DNA from: Kaistia sp. 32K
GTDB taxonomy: Bacteria > Pseudomonadota > Alphaproteobacteria > Rhizobiales > Kaistiaceae
Assembly: GCF_016629525.1 (NCBI RefSeq)
Contig: NZ_AP024269.1
Coordinates: 3,596,001-3,660,000 of the forward strand
Direction of reading: 5' to 3'
DNA: 64,000 nt
This document shows, piece after piece, positions 55,752 through 64,000 of the stretch (positions are counted from its first letter, which is position 1; each line of letters starts with the position of its first letter). Below the pieces are notes generated by a model. The model worked only from the letters and a program-made list of their open reading frames with translations, was not told where the DNA came from and searched no databases. A program made the translations under genes and the position numbers.

Positions 55752-56735
55752 ATGGAACGTCGCACATTCCTGAAGCTCGCGGCCGGCACGACGCTGCTCG
55801 CGGGCTCCGGCCTCGCCGGCATGTCCGCCGCCGCGGCGGCCGGCAAGGAAATCGTCTATCTGACGCCCGGCCTCGACCTGCCGTTCTGGCGCTACCTGTC
55901 GAAGGGCATCGAAGCCACCGTCAAGGAGAAGGGCTTCAACTTCCAGGCGCTCGACAGCCACAACAGCGCCGAGACGCAGCTGCGCAACGCGCAGGACTCG
56001 ATCGCCCGCGGCGTCGCCGGCATCATCATCTCGCCGACCGATTCCTCGACCGCGCCGAGCGTGCTGGCGCTGGCCCAGAAGGCCAACATCCCCGTCGTCA
56101 TCGGCGATATCGGCACCAATAGCGGCGACTATTCCTCCTTCATTATCTCGGACAACTACAAGGGCGCGCACGACGTCGGCGTCGCGCTCGCCGAGGCGCT
56201 GAAGGCGAAGGGCTGGGAAGGCGGCTCGGTCGGTATCGTCGCCATCTCGCAGGCGCGCAAGAACGGCCAGGCCCGAACCAAGGGCTTCCTCGACGGCCTG
56301 AAGGAAGGCGGCTTCACCGGCAAGGAAGCCGGCCTGCAGCAGATGCAGAGCTACACCGCCGACGAGACCTTCAAGTTCACGCAGGACCTCCTCACCGCCA
56401 ATCCGGACATGCGCGGCCTGTTCATCCAGACCGACCAGCCGGCGATCGGCGCGCTGCGCGCCATCAAGGCGGCCCGCCGCAACGGCGAAGTCCTGCTCGC
56501 CGCCTTCGACGGCATTCCGGAATTCGTCGACCTCCTGAAGTCGGGCGACCTCGTCGTCTCCGGCATGCAGCAGCCCTACCTGATGGGCGTCAAGTCGGGC
56601 GAAGCGCTGCTCGACGTCCTCGACGGCAAGACGCCGGAGAAGGAAATCACCGTTCCGATCGTCGCCATCACCAGCACGAACATCGAGCAGGAACTGCCAA
56701 CGATCCGCCAGACGGTCTTCGCCAACGAAGTCTGA
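55752..56735 (+). CDS. Sugar ABC transporter substrate-binding protein
   Basis: A periplasmic binding protein of the LacI-like (Peripla_BP_4) type, 327 residues. GGGAGGAACTCT precedes the ATG. The signal has MERRTFLKLAAG, a possible Tat motif, cut after AAA. Mature motifs are GLDLPFWRYLSKGIEATV, GVAGIIISPTDSS and LLAAFDGIPEFVDLL. Its placement with a probable D-apionate lactonase suggests a branched-sugar or sugar-lactone ligand. Confidence 0.88.
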   Translation: MERRTFLKLAAGTTLLAGSGLAGMSAAAAAGKEIVYLTPGLDLPFWRYLSKGIEATVKEKGFNFQALDSHNSAETQLRNAQDSIARGVAGIIISPTDSSTAPSVLALAQKANIPVVIGDIGTNSGDYSSFIISDNYKGAHDVGVALAEALKAKGWEGGSVGIVAISQARKNGQARTKGFLDGLKEGGFTGKEAGLQQMQSYTADETFKFTQDLLTANPDMRGLFIQTDQPAIGALRAIKAARRNGEVLLAAFDGIPEFVDLLKSGDLVVSGMQQPYLMGVKSGEALLDVLDGKTPEKEITVPIVAITSTNIEQELPTIRQTVFANEV

Positions 56736-56741
56736 TCATAG

Positions 56742-56774
56742 CCGGCCGCGCGGCGCCCGTCGTCGCGCGGCCGG
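56742..56774 (+). terminator. Intercistronic hairpin after sugar-binding protein gene
   Basis: CCGGCCGCGCG / CGCGCGGCCGG, an 11-base perfect stem with an 11-base loop, starts six bases after the stop. There is no T run. It is likely an mRNA-stabilising or partial-termination structure. Confidence 0.6.
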
Positions 56775-56840
56775 TTGCGAGCCCTCTCGCCACCCGTGCC
56801 CGTCGCGGCGCGCGCGTGGCCGTGCCCAGGAGCATGACCC

Positions 56841-58751
56841 TTGCAGCCCAACACTGCCCCCCTCGCGGAGACGGGCCACACCACCCTTCTCACCGCCCGG
56901 GACATCACCAAGACCTTCGACCGCACGCGGGCTCTGCAGGGCGCGAATTTCGAACTGCGCGAAGGCGAGGTGCACGGCCTGCTCGGCGCGAACGGCGCCG
57001 GCAAGTCGACGCTCTCCAAGGTGATCTCCGGCCACTACACGCTGGATACGGGCGAGCTCACCTATCGCGGCCATGAGATCCGCCTGCGCTCGACCCGCGA
57101 CGCGCTGCGGATCGGCATCGGCATCGTGATGCAGGAGACGAGCCTCGTCCCCGACCTGACCGTACTCGAAAACATCTTCCTGCCCGAACTCGGCCGCCCC
57201 GGCCGGCTCGACTATGGCCAGCTGCGCAAGCGCGGCCAGGAAATCCTCGACGATCTCGGCCAGGGCGACAGCCTGCCCTTCGACTGGGAAGTGCGCCGCC
57301 TCTCCTCGGCGCAGAAGCAGCTGGTCGAGATCGCCAAGGCGCTCGGCGTGCGCGCCAAGCTTTTGATCTTCGACGAACCCACGGCCTCGCTCAGCCCCGG
57401 CGAGGCGGAGCGGCTGTTCGACATCATGGCGCGGCTGCGCGCCTCCGGCCACGGCCTCGTCTTCGTCTCGCATCGCCTCGAAGAAGTCTTCGCCATCACC
57501 GATCGCGTCACGGTCATGCGCGAGGGGCGCACGGTGATGAACGCGCACCCGACCGCGACGCTGTCGCAGGCGGATCTGATCCGCGCCATGGTCGGCACCG
57601 AACTCGGCGCGATCTACGAGCGCGGCGACACCCACACGGTCGCCGAGACCGACGCGCCGGTGGCGCTTGCCGTCCGCAACCTCGCCTCGGCGCCGGAAGT
57701 GCGCGATGTCTCCTTCTCCGTCCGCAGGGGCGAGATCCTCGGCATTGGCGGCCTCGTCGGCGCCGGCCGCTCGGAGACGGTCGAGGCGATCTTCGGCCTC
57801 CGCCCGCGTACCGGCGGCACCGTGACCCTCAACGGCAAGCCGCTCAGGGCCGACAAGCCCCAGGCGGCGATCCGCGCCGGCCTCGGTTTCGTCGCCGAGG
57901 ACCGCCGCACGCAGAACATCGTCCCCGATCTCTCGGTCAAGGAGAACCTGCTGCTCGCGCATCTCGGCGCGCATCGCGGCTTTTTCTGCAGCTACGCCTC
58001 GCGCGAGAAGAAGGTGAAGGAGCTGCTCGCCAAGCTCGGCATGCCGGAGGACCGGGTGACCGACGCCTCGATGCTGAACTTCTCCGGCGGGATGCAGCAG
58101 AAGATCATCATCGCCCGCTGGCTGCTGCTGGAGCCGGACGTGCTGATCCTCGACGAGCCGACCAAGGGCGTCGACATCGGCACCCGCGCCTCGATCTACG
58201 CCATGCTGCGCGACATCGCGGCCGAGGGCGTCGCCCTCGTCGTCGTCTCCTCCGATTTCGAGGAACTGCTCGGCCTCTCCGACCGCGTCGTCGTGATGAG
58301 CGACGGCCGCACCATCGCCGACCTGCCGAGCGCCATGCTCGACGAGGAGAGCCTGACGCTGCTGGCAGCACCCCGCACCTCGATGGTCCGCAACACCGCG
58401 ATGCTGAACGATCTCGCCCGCGAGCACGGCGGCTCCGGCTTCTGGGCGCTGATCGAGGGCGAGCGGCTGATCTGCCTGAACGCCGTCGTCGACAATCCGG
58501 CGCTCGATCCCGGCTTCAAGGCCGGCCAGGCGCGCGAACTCGGCGCCACCCAGATCCCCGAGGCGCTCCGCCGCCGCGAGCCGATCTTCGTGCCGGAGGC
58601 CGACCGCGCCCGCACCACGCTGGTCGTTCCGATGACGAGCCCGCGCGGCCACGACCTCGGCTGGGTCGGCCTGTCGCTGCCGGCCGATCGGCCGCTGCCG
58701 GCGCCGGAAACGATCAAATCCCGTATCGACACCATGGCGGCAACGCTGTGA
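56841..58751 (+). CDS. Sugar ABC transporter ATPase with extra C-terminal GAF-like domain
   Basis: A double ATPase of the RbsA/XylG class, 636 residues instead of about 500. The first half has Walker A GANGAGKST and LLIFDEPTAS with a modified signature (LSSAQKQ). The second has the usual degenerate GAGRSE and an intact LNFSGGMQQK. Residues about 513-636 are an added alpha/beta domain (SGFWALIEGERLICLNAVVD, TTLVVPMTSPRGHDLGWVGL) that looks GAF-like. The start is TTG at 56841: an in-frame stop lies six bases upstream and AGGAG is eight bases before. Confidence 0.87.
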   Translation: MQPNTAPLAETGHTTLLTARDITKTFDRTRALQGANFELREGEVHGLLGANGAGKSTLSKVISGHYTLDTGELTYRGHEIRLRSTRDALRIGIGIVMQETSLVPDLTVLENIFLPELGRPGRLDYGQLRKRGQEILDDLGQGDSLPFDWEVRRLSSAQKQLVEIAKALGVRAKLLIFDEPTASLSPGEAERLFDIMARLRASGHGLVFVSHRLEEVFAITDRVTVMREGRTVMNAHPTATLSQADLIRAMVGTELGAIYERGDTHTVAETDAPVALAVRNLASAPEVRDVSFSVRRGEILGIGGLVGAGRSETVEAIFGLRPRTGGTVTLNGKPLRADKPQAAIRAGLGFVAEDRRTQNIVPDLSVKENLLLAHLGAHRGFFCSYASREKKVKELLAKLGMPEDRVTDASMLNFSGGMQQKIIIARWLLLEPDVLILDEPTKGVDIGTRASIYAMLRDIAAEGVALVVVSSDFEELLGLSDRVVVMSDGRTIADLPSAMLDEESLTLLAAPRTSMVRNTAMLNDLAREHGGSGFWALIEGERLICLNAVVDNPALDPGFKAGQARELGATQIPEALRRREPIFVPEADRARTTLVVPMTSPRGHDLGWVGLSLPADRPLPAPETIKSRIDTMAATL

Positions 58752-58768
58752 GCAAGGATCTTTCGCCC

Positions 58769-59746
58769 ATGGCTACTCAAACCCTGAACCGACAGGCCCC
58801 CGCTTCGCCGCTGAAGAAATTCGCGCAGCGGCTCGAAGTCCGCATGCTGCTTTTGGCGCTGCTGATCGCGGTCTGCCTGTCCTTCCTGTCGCCATTCTTC
58901 CTGACCAAGTCCAACATCTTCAACCTGCTCGACCAGTCGGTGGTGATCGGCATCGTCGCCGTCGGCATGACCTTCGTCATCCTGACCGGCGGCATCGACT
59001 TGTCCGTCGGCTCCGTCGCCGGCCTGACCGGCATCATCCTCGGCCTGTCGCTGCAGCACGTGCCGATCGTCCCGGCGATCGGCATCGCGGTCGTCGCCGG
59101 CGGCTTCATCGGCCTGATCTCGGGCACGCTGATCACCGTCTTCGGGCTCGCGCCCTTCGTGGTGACGCTCGGCGTCATGGCGATCGGCCGCAGCCTCGCC
59201 TACATCTTCTCCGGCCAGACGGCGATCTCGAACATCCCGATGGGCATGCAGGACATCGTCTACACGAACTTCCTCGGCATCCCGTCCAACGTGCTGTTCC
59301 TGATCGCGCTCTACGCCGCCGCCTGGGCCTACCTGACCTATACCAAGGGCGGCCGCACCATCTACGCCGTCGGCTCCAACAAGGAAGCCGCCCGCGCCGC
59401 CGGCCTCAACACCACCTTCTATTCGATCCTGCCCTATGTGCTCTCCGGCGCCTTCGCCGCCGTCGCCATCACCTTCTCGATCAGCCAGCTGCTCTCCGCC
59501 GATCCGCTGATGGGCAACCAGATGGAGCTCGACGCCATCGCCGCCGTCGTCATCGGCGGCGCCAGCCTCTATGGCGGCCGCGGCTCGATGATCGGCACGC
59601 TGTTCGGCGTCTTCATCATGGTGATGATCCGCAACGGCTTGAACCTGATGGGCGTCTCGCCGTTCTGGCAGGGCACGGCGATCGGCACCATCATCATCCT
59701 GGCGCTCCTGGTCGAACGCCTGGTCTCCTCGAGGATCAGCCGATGA
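58769..59746 (+). CDS. Sugar ABC transporter permease (RbsC type)
   Basis: An inner-membrane permease with about ten helices in 325 residues. The family pattern GMTFVILTGGIDLSVGSVAG and AIAAVVIGGASLYGGRGSMI is clear. ATG 58769 has AAGGA ten bases upstream; a GTG at 58748 overlapping the ATPase stop (GTGA) would add seven residues and is also possible. Its stop overlaps the lactonase start (ATGA). Confidence 0.92.
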   Translation: MATQTLNRQAPASPLKKFAQRLEVRMLLLALLIAVCLSFLSPFFLTKSNIFNLLDQSVVIGIVAVGMTFVILTGGIDLSVGSVAGLTGIILGLSLQHVPIVPAIGIAVVAGGFIGLISGTLITVFGLAPFVVTLGVMAIGRSLAYIFSGQTAISNIPMGMQDIVYTNFLGIPSNVLFLIALYAAAWAYLTYTKGGRTIYAVGSNKEAARAAGLNTTFYSILPYVLSGAFAAVAITFSISQLLSADPLMGNQMELDAIAAVVIGGASLYGGRGSMIGTLFGVFIMVMIRNGLNLMGVSPFWQGTAIGTIIILALLVERLVSSRISR

Positions 59747-61680
59747 GCAACGCCGCCTCCCTCGCCATCCGGCTCTTCGGCACCGACGAGCCCGTCACGC
59801 CGCTCCGCATCCTGAGGGCGGGGGCGCTCACCGCCGAGCTCGATACCGGCAATCTCCGCCATATCCGCTATGCCGGCGTCGAAATCATCCGCGCCGTCTC
59901 CTTCATCGTCCGCGACAAGAACTGGGGCACCTACAACCCGGTCCTCTCGGACCTCGTCGTCGACGAGCGCGCCGACGGCTTCACCGTCACCTACAAGGCG
60001 CTGGCGCTCGACGACAACCAGGCCTTCCGCTATGCGGCGCGCATCGAGGGCTCGGCCGACGGTACCCTCGATTTCTCGGCCGAGGGCCATGCGGAAGATC
60101 CCTTCCTCACCAACCGCACCGGCTTCGTCGTGCTGCATCCCATCAACGGCGTTTCCGGCCATCCGGTGACGATCGAGCATGTCGACGGGCGGGTCGTCGA
60201 GAGCCGCTTCCCCGACATCATCGATCCTGTGCAGCCGATGATGGATCTGCGCGCCCTCACCCATGAGGCGGCGCCGGGGCTGAAGGTGACCTGCCGGATG
60301 GAAGGCGACACCTACGAGATGGAGGACCAGCGCAACTGGACCGACGCCTCGTACAAGACCTATGTCCGACCGCTCGCCCTGCCCTGGCCCTACACGCTGC
60401 AGAAGGACGAGACCATCCGCCAGGCGGTGCGCGTCACCGTCGAGGGATCGCTCGCGGACAGCAGCGCCAGCGCGGAAGCAGGCGTGGTCACGCTCGGGGA
60501 CCGCATCGGCACGGTGCCGCCGCTCGGCCTCGGGCTCGACCCGTCGGAGATCGCCGACACGATCGCGGAGGCCGACACGCTGCGCCGCGTCGGCGCCAAG
60601 GTGCTGGTCGGTTCTTACGACCCGTCGCGCGGCCATGACGAGGCGACGCTCGCCGGCATCGTGGAAGCAGCGAACGCGATCGGCGCCGAGCCGTGGCTCG
60701 AAGCGGTCGTCCAGTCGGTCGACGGCTTCGAGGCGGAGATCGCGGCGCTCGGAGAAACCGTCGCCGAGATGGGCTCGCCGTTCGCCACCGTGCTGCTGTC
60801 GCCGCTGCCGGATTTGAAATGCACCCTGCCCGGCAGCGTCTGGCCGCCCGCCCCGCCGCCGCGCGACTTTTTCAGCGTCGCGCGAAAGGCGTTCCCGAAG
60901 GCGCGGCTCGGCGGCGGCATGTTCAGTCTCTTCACCGAGATGAACCGCAAGCGGCCGCCGGTCGACCTGATCGACCTGGTCTCGTTCACGACGACGGCGA
61001 TGCTGCATGCCGGCGACGACCACTCGATCACCGAGGGGCTGGAGACGCTGCCGGCGATCGCGCTCAGCGCGTCGGCGATTGCCGGCGACAAGCCCTATGC
61101 GGTCGGCCCGAGCGCCATCGGCATGCGCATGAACCCCTATGGCGATGCGCCGTTCGCGAACCCCGGCAATATCCGCCAGGCGATCAACTTCAACGATCCG
61201 CGCCATCGCGGCCTGCTCGGCGCCGCCTGGGCGCTCGGCTTCTTCGCCCGCTTCGCCGCCGGCGGCGCCACGGTGATCACGCTCGGCGGCACCACCGGCG
61301 CCTTCGGCCTGGTCTTCGTGAAGCATCCGTGGCCGCAGCCCTGGTTCGACGAAGAGGGCGGCGTGTTCCCGATGTTCCATGTGCTCGCCGGCCTGGCGCG
61401 GCTCGCGGGCCAGCCGCTCCGCGCCGTCGAAACACCAGACACGATCGAGGCGATCGCCGCCGAGACCGGGGATGGCGTGGAACTCTGGCTTGCCAACCGC
61501 ACGGGCACAGAACAGTCTGTCGCCCTGCCCGGCGCGCCGCGCGACCTGTTCCTGCTCGACGCCGACAGTTTTGTCGCCGCCACGCGGGATCCGGATGCGC
61601 TCGACACGCTGACCAAACCTTTCGACGGCCGGACGCTCGTGCTGGCCCCCTATGCGGTAGCCCGTCTCCGACTGTCCTGA
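59743..61680 (+). CDS. apnL: Probable D-apionate lactonase
   Basis: A 645-residue protein with an N-terminal beta domain (GNLRHIRYAGVEIIRAVSFI, VRDKNWGTY), a middle TIM-barrel-like part (PPLGLGLDP, VLVGSYDPSRG, PYAVGPSAIGMRMNPYG) and a small C-terminal domain. This layout and the neighbours fit the D-apiono-lactone hydrolase family of D-apiose catabolism. The assignment rests on my recall of that family, not on a search. It is translationally coupled to the permease (ATGA). An oxidative sugar-lactone step upstream would need a dehydrogenase; one of the SDRs here may serve. Confidence 0.6.
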   Translation: MSNAASLAIRLFGTDEPVTPLRILRAGALTAELDTGNLRHIRYAGVEIIRAVSFIVRDKNWGTYNPVLSDLVVDERADGFTVTYKALALDDNQAFRYAARIEGSADGTLDFSAEGHAEDPFLTNRTGFVVLHPINGVSGHPVTIEHVDGRVVESRFPDIIDPVQPMMDLRALTHEAAPGLKVTCRMEGDTYEMEDQRNWTDASYKTYVRPLALPWPYTLQKDETIRQAVRVTVEGSLADSSASAEAGVVTLGDRIGTVPPLGLGLDPSEIADTIAEADTLRRVGAKVLVGSYDPSRGHDEATLAGIVEAANAIGAEPWLEAVVQSVDGFEAEIAALGETVAEMGSPFATVLLSPLPDLKCTLPGSVWPPAPPPRDFFSVARKAFPKARLGGGMFSLFTEMNRKRPPVDLIDLVSFTTTAMLHAGDDHSITEGLETLPAIALSASAIAGDKPYAVGPSAIGMRMNPYGDAPFANPGNIRQAINFNDPRHRGLLGAAWALGFFARFAAGGATVITLGGTTGAFGLVFVKHPWPQPWFDEEGGVFPMFHVLAGLARLAGQPLRAVETPDTIEAIAAETGDGVELWLANRTGTEQSVALPGAPRDLFLLDADSFVAATRDPDALDTLTKPFDGRTLVLAPYAVARLRLS

Positions 61681-61707
61681 TATCGTTTCATTATTCGAGG
61701 TTATACT

Positions 61708-62697
61708 ATGCATATCCTTATCATCGGCGCGGCTGGCATGGTCGGTCGCAAGCTGACGGAAAAGCTCGTCGCGGACGGTCATCTGGGCGGCAAGGAAATC
61801 AGCCGGTTCACGCTCGCCGACGTCGTCGCCCCCGACGCGCCCAAGGGCTTCACCGGCCCGGTCGACACGCTGACGATCGACCTCTCGGCGCCGGAAGCCG
61901 CCGCGACGCTGATCGCCAACCGTCCGGACGTGATCTACCACCTCGCGGCGATCGTCTCCGGTGAGGCCGAGGCCGATTTCGACAAGGGCTACCGCATCAA
62001 TTTCGACGGCACGCGCTATCTCTTCGACACGATCCGGATCGAGAACGCCAAGTCCGGCTACAAGCCGCGCGTCGTCTTCACCTCGTCGATCGCCGTCTTC
62101 GGCGCGCCCTTCCCGGAAAAGATCGCCGACGACTTCTTCACCACGCCGCTGACCAGCTACGGCACGCAGAAGGCGATCGGCGAACTGCTGCTCGCCGACT
62201 ATTCGCGCCGCGGCTTCTTCGACGGCATCGGCATCCGCCTACCGACGATCTGCATTCGTCCCGGCAAGCCGAACAAGGCGGCCTCGGGCTTCTTCTCCAA
62301 CATCCTGCGCGAGCCGCTGGTCGGCCAGGAAGCCGTGCTGCCGGTGTCGCCGGATGTGCGCCACTGGTTTGCGAGCCCCCGCGCCGCGGTCGGCTTCCTC
62401 GTGCATGCCGGCACGATCGATCTCGACACGGTCGGCCCGCGCCGCACGCTGAGCATGCCGGGCCTTTCGGCCACGGTCGGCGAAGAGATCGAGGCGCTGC
62501 GCCGCGTCGCCGGTGATGCCGCCGTCAAGCTGATCCGCCACGAGAAGGACGAGACGATCGACCGCATCGTCGCCGGCTGGGCGCGCGATTTCGACACCAA
62601 GCGCGCCGAGGGCCTCGGCTTCAAGGCCGAGACCTCGTTCGACGAGATCATCCGCGCCCATGTCGAGGACGAGCTCGGCGGCAAGATCGGCGGCTGA
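61708..62697 (+). CDS. denD: DenD-type D-erythronate dehydrogenase (extended SDR)
   Basis: A 329-residue extended SDR with Rossmann motif GAAGMVGRKL, FTSSIAVFGAPFP and catalytic YGTQK near residue 151. The C-terminal GLGFKAETSFDEIIRAHVED is typical of DenD. DenD oxidises D-erythronate at C2, giving 2-oxo-tetronate for a kinase/aldolase route; other members act on related sugar acids. In this cluster it may act on an apionate-derived acid. The downstream kinase and decarboxylase genes expected for the tetronate route are not inside the window. Confidence 0.75.
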   Translation: MHILIIGAAGMVGRKLTEKLVADGHLGGKEISRFTLADVVAPDAPKGFTGPVDTLTIDLSAPEAAATLIANRPDVIYHLAAIVSGEAEADFDKGYRINFDGTRYLFDTIRIENAKSGYKPRVVFTSSIAVFGAPFPEKIADDFFTTPLTSYGTQKAIGELLLADYSRRGFFDGIGIRLPTICIRPGKPNKAASGFFSNILREPLVGQEAVLPVSPDVRHWFASPRAAVGFLVHAGTIDLDTVGPRRTLSMPGLSATVGEEIEALRRVAGDAAVKLIRHEKDETIDRIVAGWARDFDTKRAEGLGFKAETSFDEIIRAHVEDELGGKIGG

Positions 62698-62735
62698 GCC
62701 GTCTAAATCCCACGCCAGAACTGAACGGAACACCG

Positions 62736-63503
62736 ATGGCGACCGACTTCTTCTCCCTCTCCGGCCGCGTCGCCGCGGTGACCGGCGGCGGCTCCGGCAT
62801 CGGCCTCGCGGGCGCGCAGGCGCTGGCGCAGGCCGGCGCCCGCGTCGTCCTGCTCGACCGCAACCCCGTGCCGGACGACATCCTCGCGACGCTCGGCGGT
62901 GACGCGGAGCACTTCGCCCTCGTCGCCGACGTCGCCGACGAGGCGAGCCTCGAGGACGCCTTCGGCACGATCGTCGACCGCGCCGGCGGGATCGACATCC
63001 TCGTCAACAGCGCCGGCACGGCGATCCGCCGCCCGGCAGTGGAGCTGACGGTTGCCGACTGGGACACGGTGGTGAACGTCAACATGACGGGCACCTTCCT
63101 CGCCTCGCGCATCGCGGCGCGCCACATGATCGCCGCCGGCACCAAGGGCGCGATCGTCAACGTCTCGTCGATCATGGGTTTTTCCGGCGGCGGGCTGTAC
63201 CCGAACATCTCCTACCAGACGACCAAGGGCGCGATCGTCAACATGACGCGGGCGCTCGCGGTCGAATGGGCGCCGAACGGCATTCGCGTCAACGCCGTGG
63301 CGCCGACCTATGTCCGCACGCCCTTCATCGCCGGCCTGGTCGCCGATCCGGAACTCGTCGCCCGCATCGAGGCGATGACGCCGCTCCGCCGCCTCGCCGA
63401 TCCGGAAGAAGTGGCGGCCGCGATCCTCTTCCTCGCCAGCCCCGGCGCCGCGATGGTCACGGGCCACACGCTGCCGGTCGATGGCGGCTTCCTCGCCCAA
63501 TAA
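62736..63503 (+). CDS. SDR family oxidoreductase
   Basis: A classical SDR of 255 residues with TGGGSGIG near residue 16, [10 protein letters not shown] near 88, [12 protein letters not shown] and YQTTK near 160. It resembles sugar or polyol dehydrogenases of the gluconate-5-dehydrogenase kind. It lies 38 bases after denD and is co-oriented with the transporter, so it is likely part of the same sugar-acid pathway. Confidence 0.88.
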   Translation: MATDFFSLSGRVAAVTGGGSGIGLAGAQALAQAGARVVLLDRNPVPDDILATLGGDAEHFALVADVADEASLEDAFGTIVDRAGGIDILVNSAGTAIRRPAVELTVADWDTVVNVNMTGTFLASRIAARHMIAAGTKGAIVNVSSIMGFSGGGLYPNISYQTTKGAIVNMTRALAVEWAPNGIRVNAVAPTYVRTPFIAGLVADPELVARIEAMTPLRRLADPEEVAAAILFLASPGAAMVTGHTLPVDGGFLAQ

Positions 63504-63528
63504 CGAACGATTTCTGGAAGGAAACCCC

Positions 63529-64000
63529 ATGTCCAACAACGGCAAGATCGCCCTCGTCACCGGCGCTGGCACCGGCATCGGCAAGGCCGTCGCCCTGGCG
63601 CTCGCGAGCGCCGGCTACACCACGGTCGTCACCGGCCGCCGCGCCGAGCCACTCGAGGAGGTCGTGAAGGAGGCGGGCAACGGTGCCGTTGCAATCCCGT
63701 CCGACATCACCGACGAGGCCTCTGTCGCCGCCCTCTTCGGCGAGATCAAGAACCGCTTCGGCCGCCTCGACGTGCTGTTCAACAATGCCGGCGTCAACGC
63801 GCCGAACGTCAACATCGAGGACCTCCCCTTTGCGCAGTGGAAGGCCGTGATCGACACCAACGTCACCGGCGTCTTCCTCTGCACCCAGGCCGCCTTCCGC
63901 ATCATGAAGGACCAGAAGCCGATGGGCGGCCGCATCATCAACAACGGCTCGATCTCGGCCGTGATGCCGCGCCCGAACTCGGCGCCCTACACGGCTTCCA
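63529..64000 (+). CDS. SDR family oxidoreductase (3' end outside window)
   Basis: An open frame cut by the window end after 157 codons. It has TGAGTGIG near residue 11, NNAGVNAPN near 85, [12 protein letters not shown] and APYTAS just reaching the expected catalytic Tyr. GAAGGAAACCCC precedes ATG 63529. It is the third SDR in a row in the same operon and clearly distinct from its neighbour (different cofactor and substrate-loop residues). Confidence 0.85.
   Translation, partial: MSNNGKIALVTGAGTGIGKAVALALASAGYTTVVTGRRAEPLEEVVKEAGNGAVAIPSDITDEASVAALFGEIKNRFGRLDVLFNNAGVNAPNVNIEDLPFAQWKAVIDTNVTGVFLCTQAAFRIMKDQKPMGGRIINNGSISAVMPRPNSAPYTAS

Noticed and set aside
57721..58160. Degenerate second Walker A (GAGRSE) in the sugar ATPase as a sign of decay
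   Set aside because: This change is normal for the second half of RbsA-type ATPases.
59569..61941. Long minus-strand open frame opposite the lactonase gene
   Set aside because: Same antisense effect; similar frames lie opposite 8068-10662 and 56736-58652. None has a ribosome site plus recognisable motifs.

Overview
The window is one contiguous 64 kb stretch of a GC-rich chromosome. It encodes metabolism and transport with very little mobile DNA. The gene content points to an alphaproteobacterium of the Hyphomicrobiales (Rhizobiales): an lpiA-acvB operon, a ChoXWV choline importer, many ABC importers, dispersed rhizobial-type palindromic repeats and strong GC codon bias. I cannot name the genus. 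I saw no rRNA, tRNA, CRISPR array, transposase or phage gene.

Layout. 1-7.7 kb: a potassium channel with a zinc ribbon, a DNA-repair methyltransferase, an epimerase with a LacI-type operator, a DUF423 protein, prfC, a YjbR protein, a lytic transglycosylase and a small hydrolase. 8-10.5 kb: a membrane PQQ dehydrogenase. 11-14 kb: tauABC taurine import. 14-18.7 kb: patatin lipoprotein, LemA, DUF2207 and DoxX membrane proteins. 18.7-22.8 kb: lpiA-acvB (lysyl-phosphatidylglycerol synthesis and hydrolysis). 23-27.8 kb: M29 aminopeptidase, MFS exporter, M81 peptidase and RidA. 28-31.8 kb: SDR, D-threonine-aldolase-like enzyme and L-fuconate dehydratase. 32-34.9 kb: a glutamate-receptor-like channel, a second YjbR protein, small hypotheticals and a secreted lectin-fold protein. 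35-40.5 kb: a BetI-type repressor fused to an aldehyde dehydrogenase domain that has lost its catalytic residues, divergent from choXWV. 40.5-49.2 kb: a minus-strand cluster of a PotABCD-type transporter, class V aminotransferase, flavin monooxygenase and M24 peptidase, with inverted repeats in its spacers. 49.3-54.6 kb: gluconokinase and a translationally coupled manA-GT4-GH130 operon. 54.9-64 kb: a FadR-type regulator, a sugar ABC transporter whose ATPase has an extra C-terminal domain, a probable D-apionate lactonase, a DenD-type dehydrogenase and two SDRs, the last cut by the window end.

The observations I rate highest are these. (1) The BetI/pseudo-ALDH fusion next to choline transport genes, with BetI-like operators, looks like a one-component regulator that borrowed a dead enzyme as sensor. 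(2) An ionotropic-glutamate-receptor-like protein has a pore loop without the potassium filter. (3) The manA-GT4-GH130 module couples mannose activation, a glycosyltransferase with a helical domain and a mannoside phosphorylase. (4) The sugar ATPase carries a GAF-like tail. (5) All four ABC operons carry an inverted repeat directly after the binding-protein gene.
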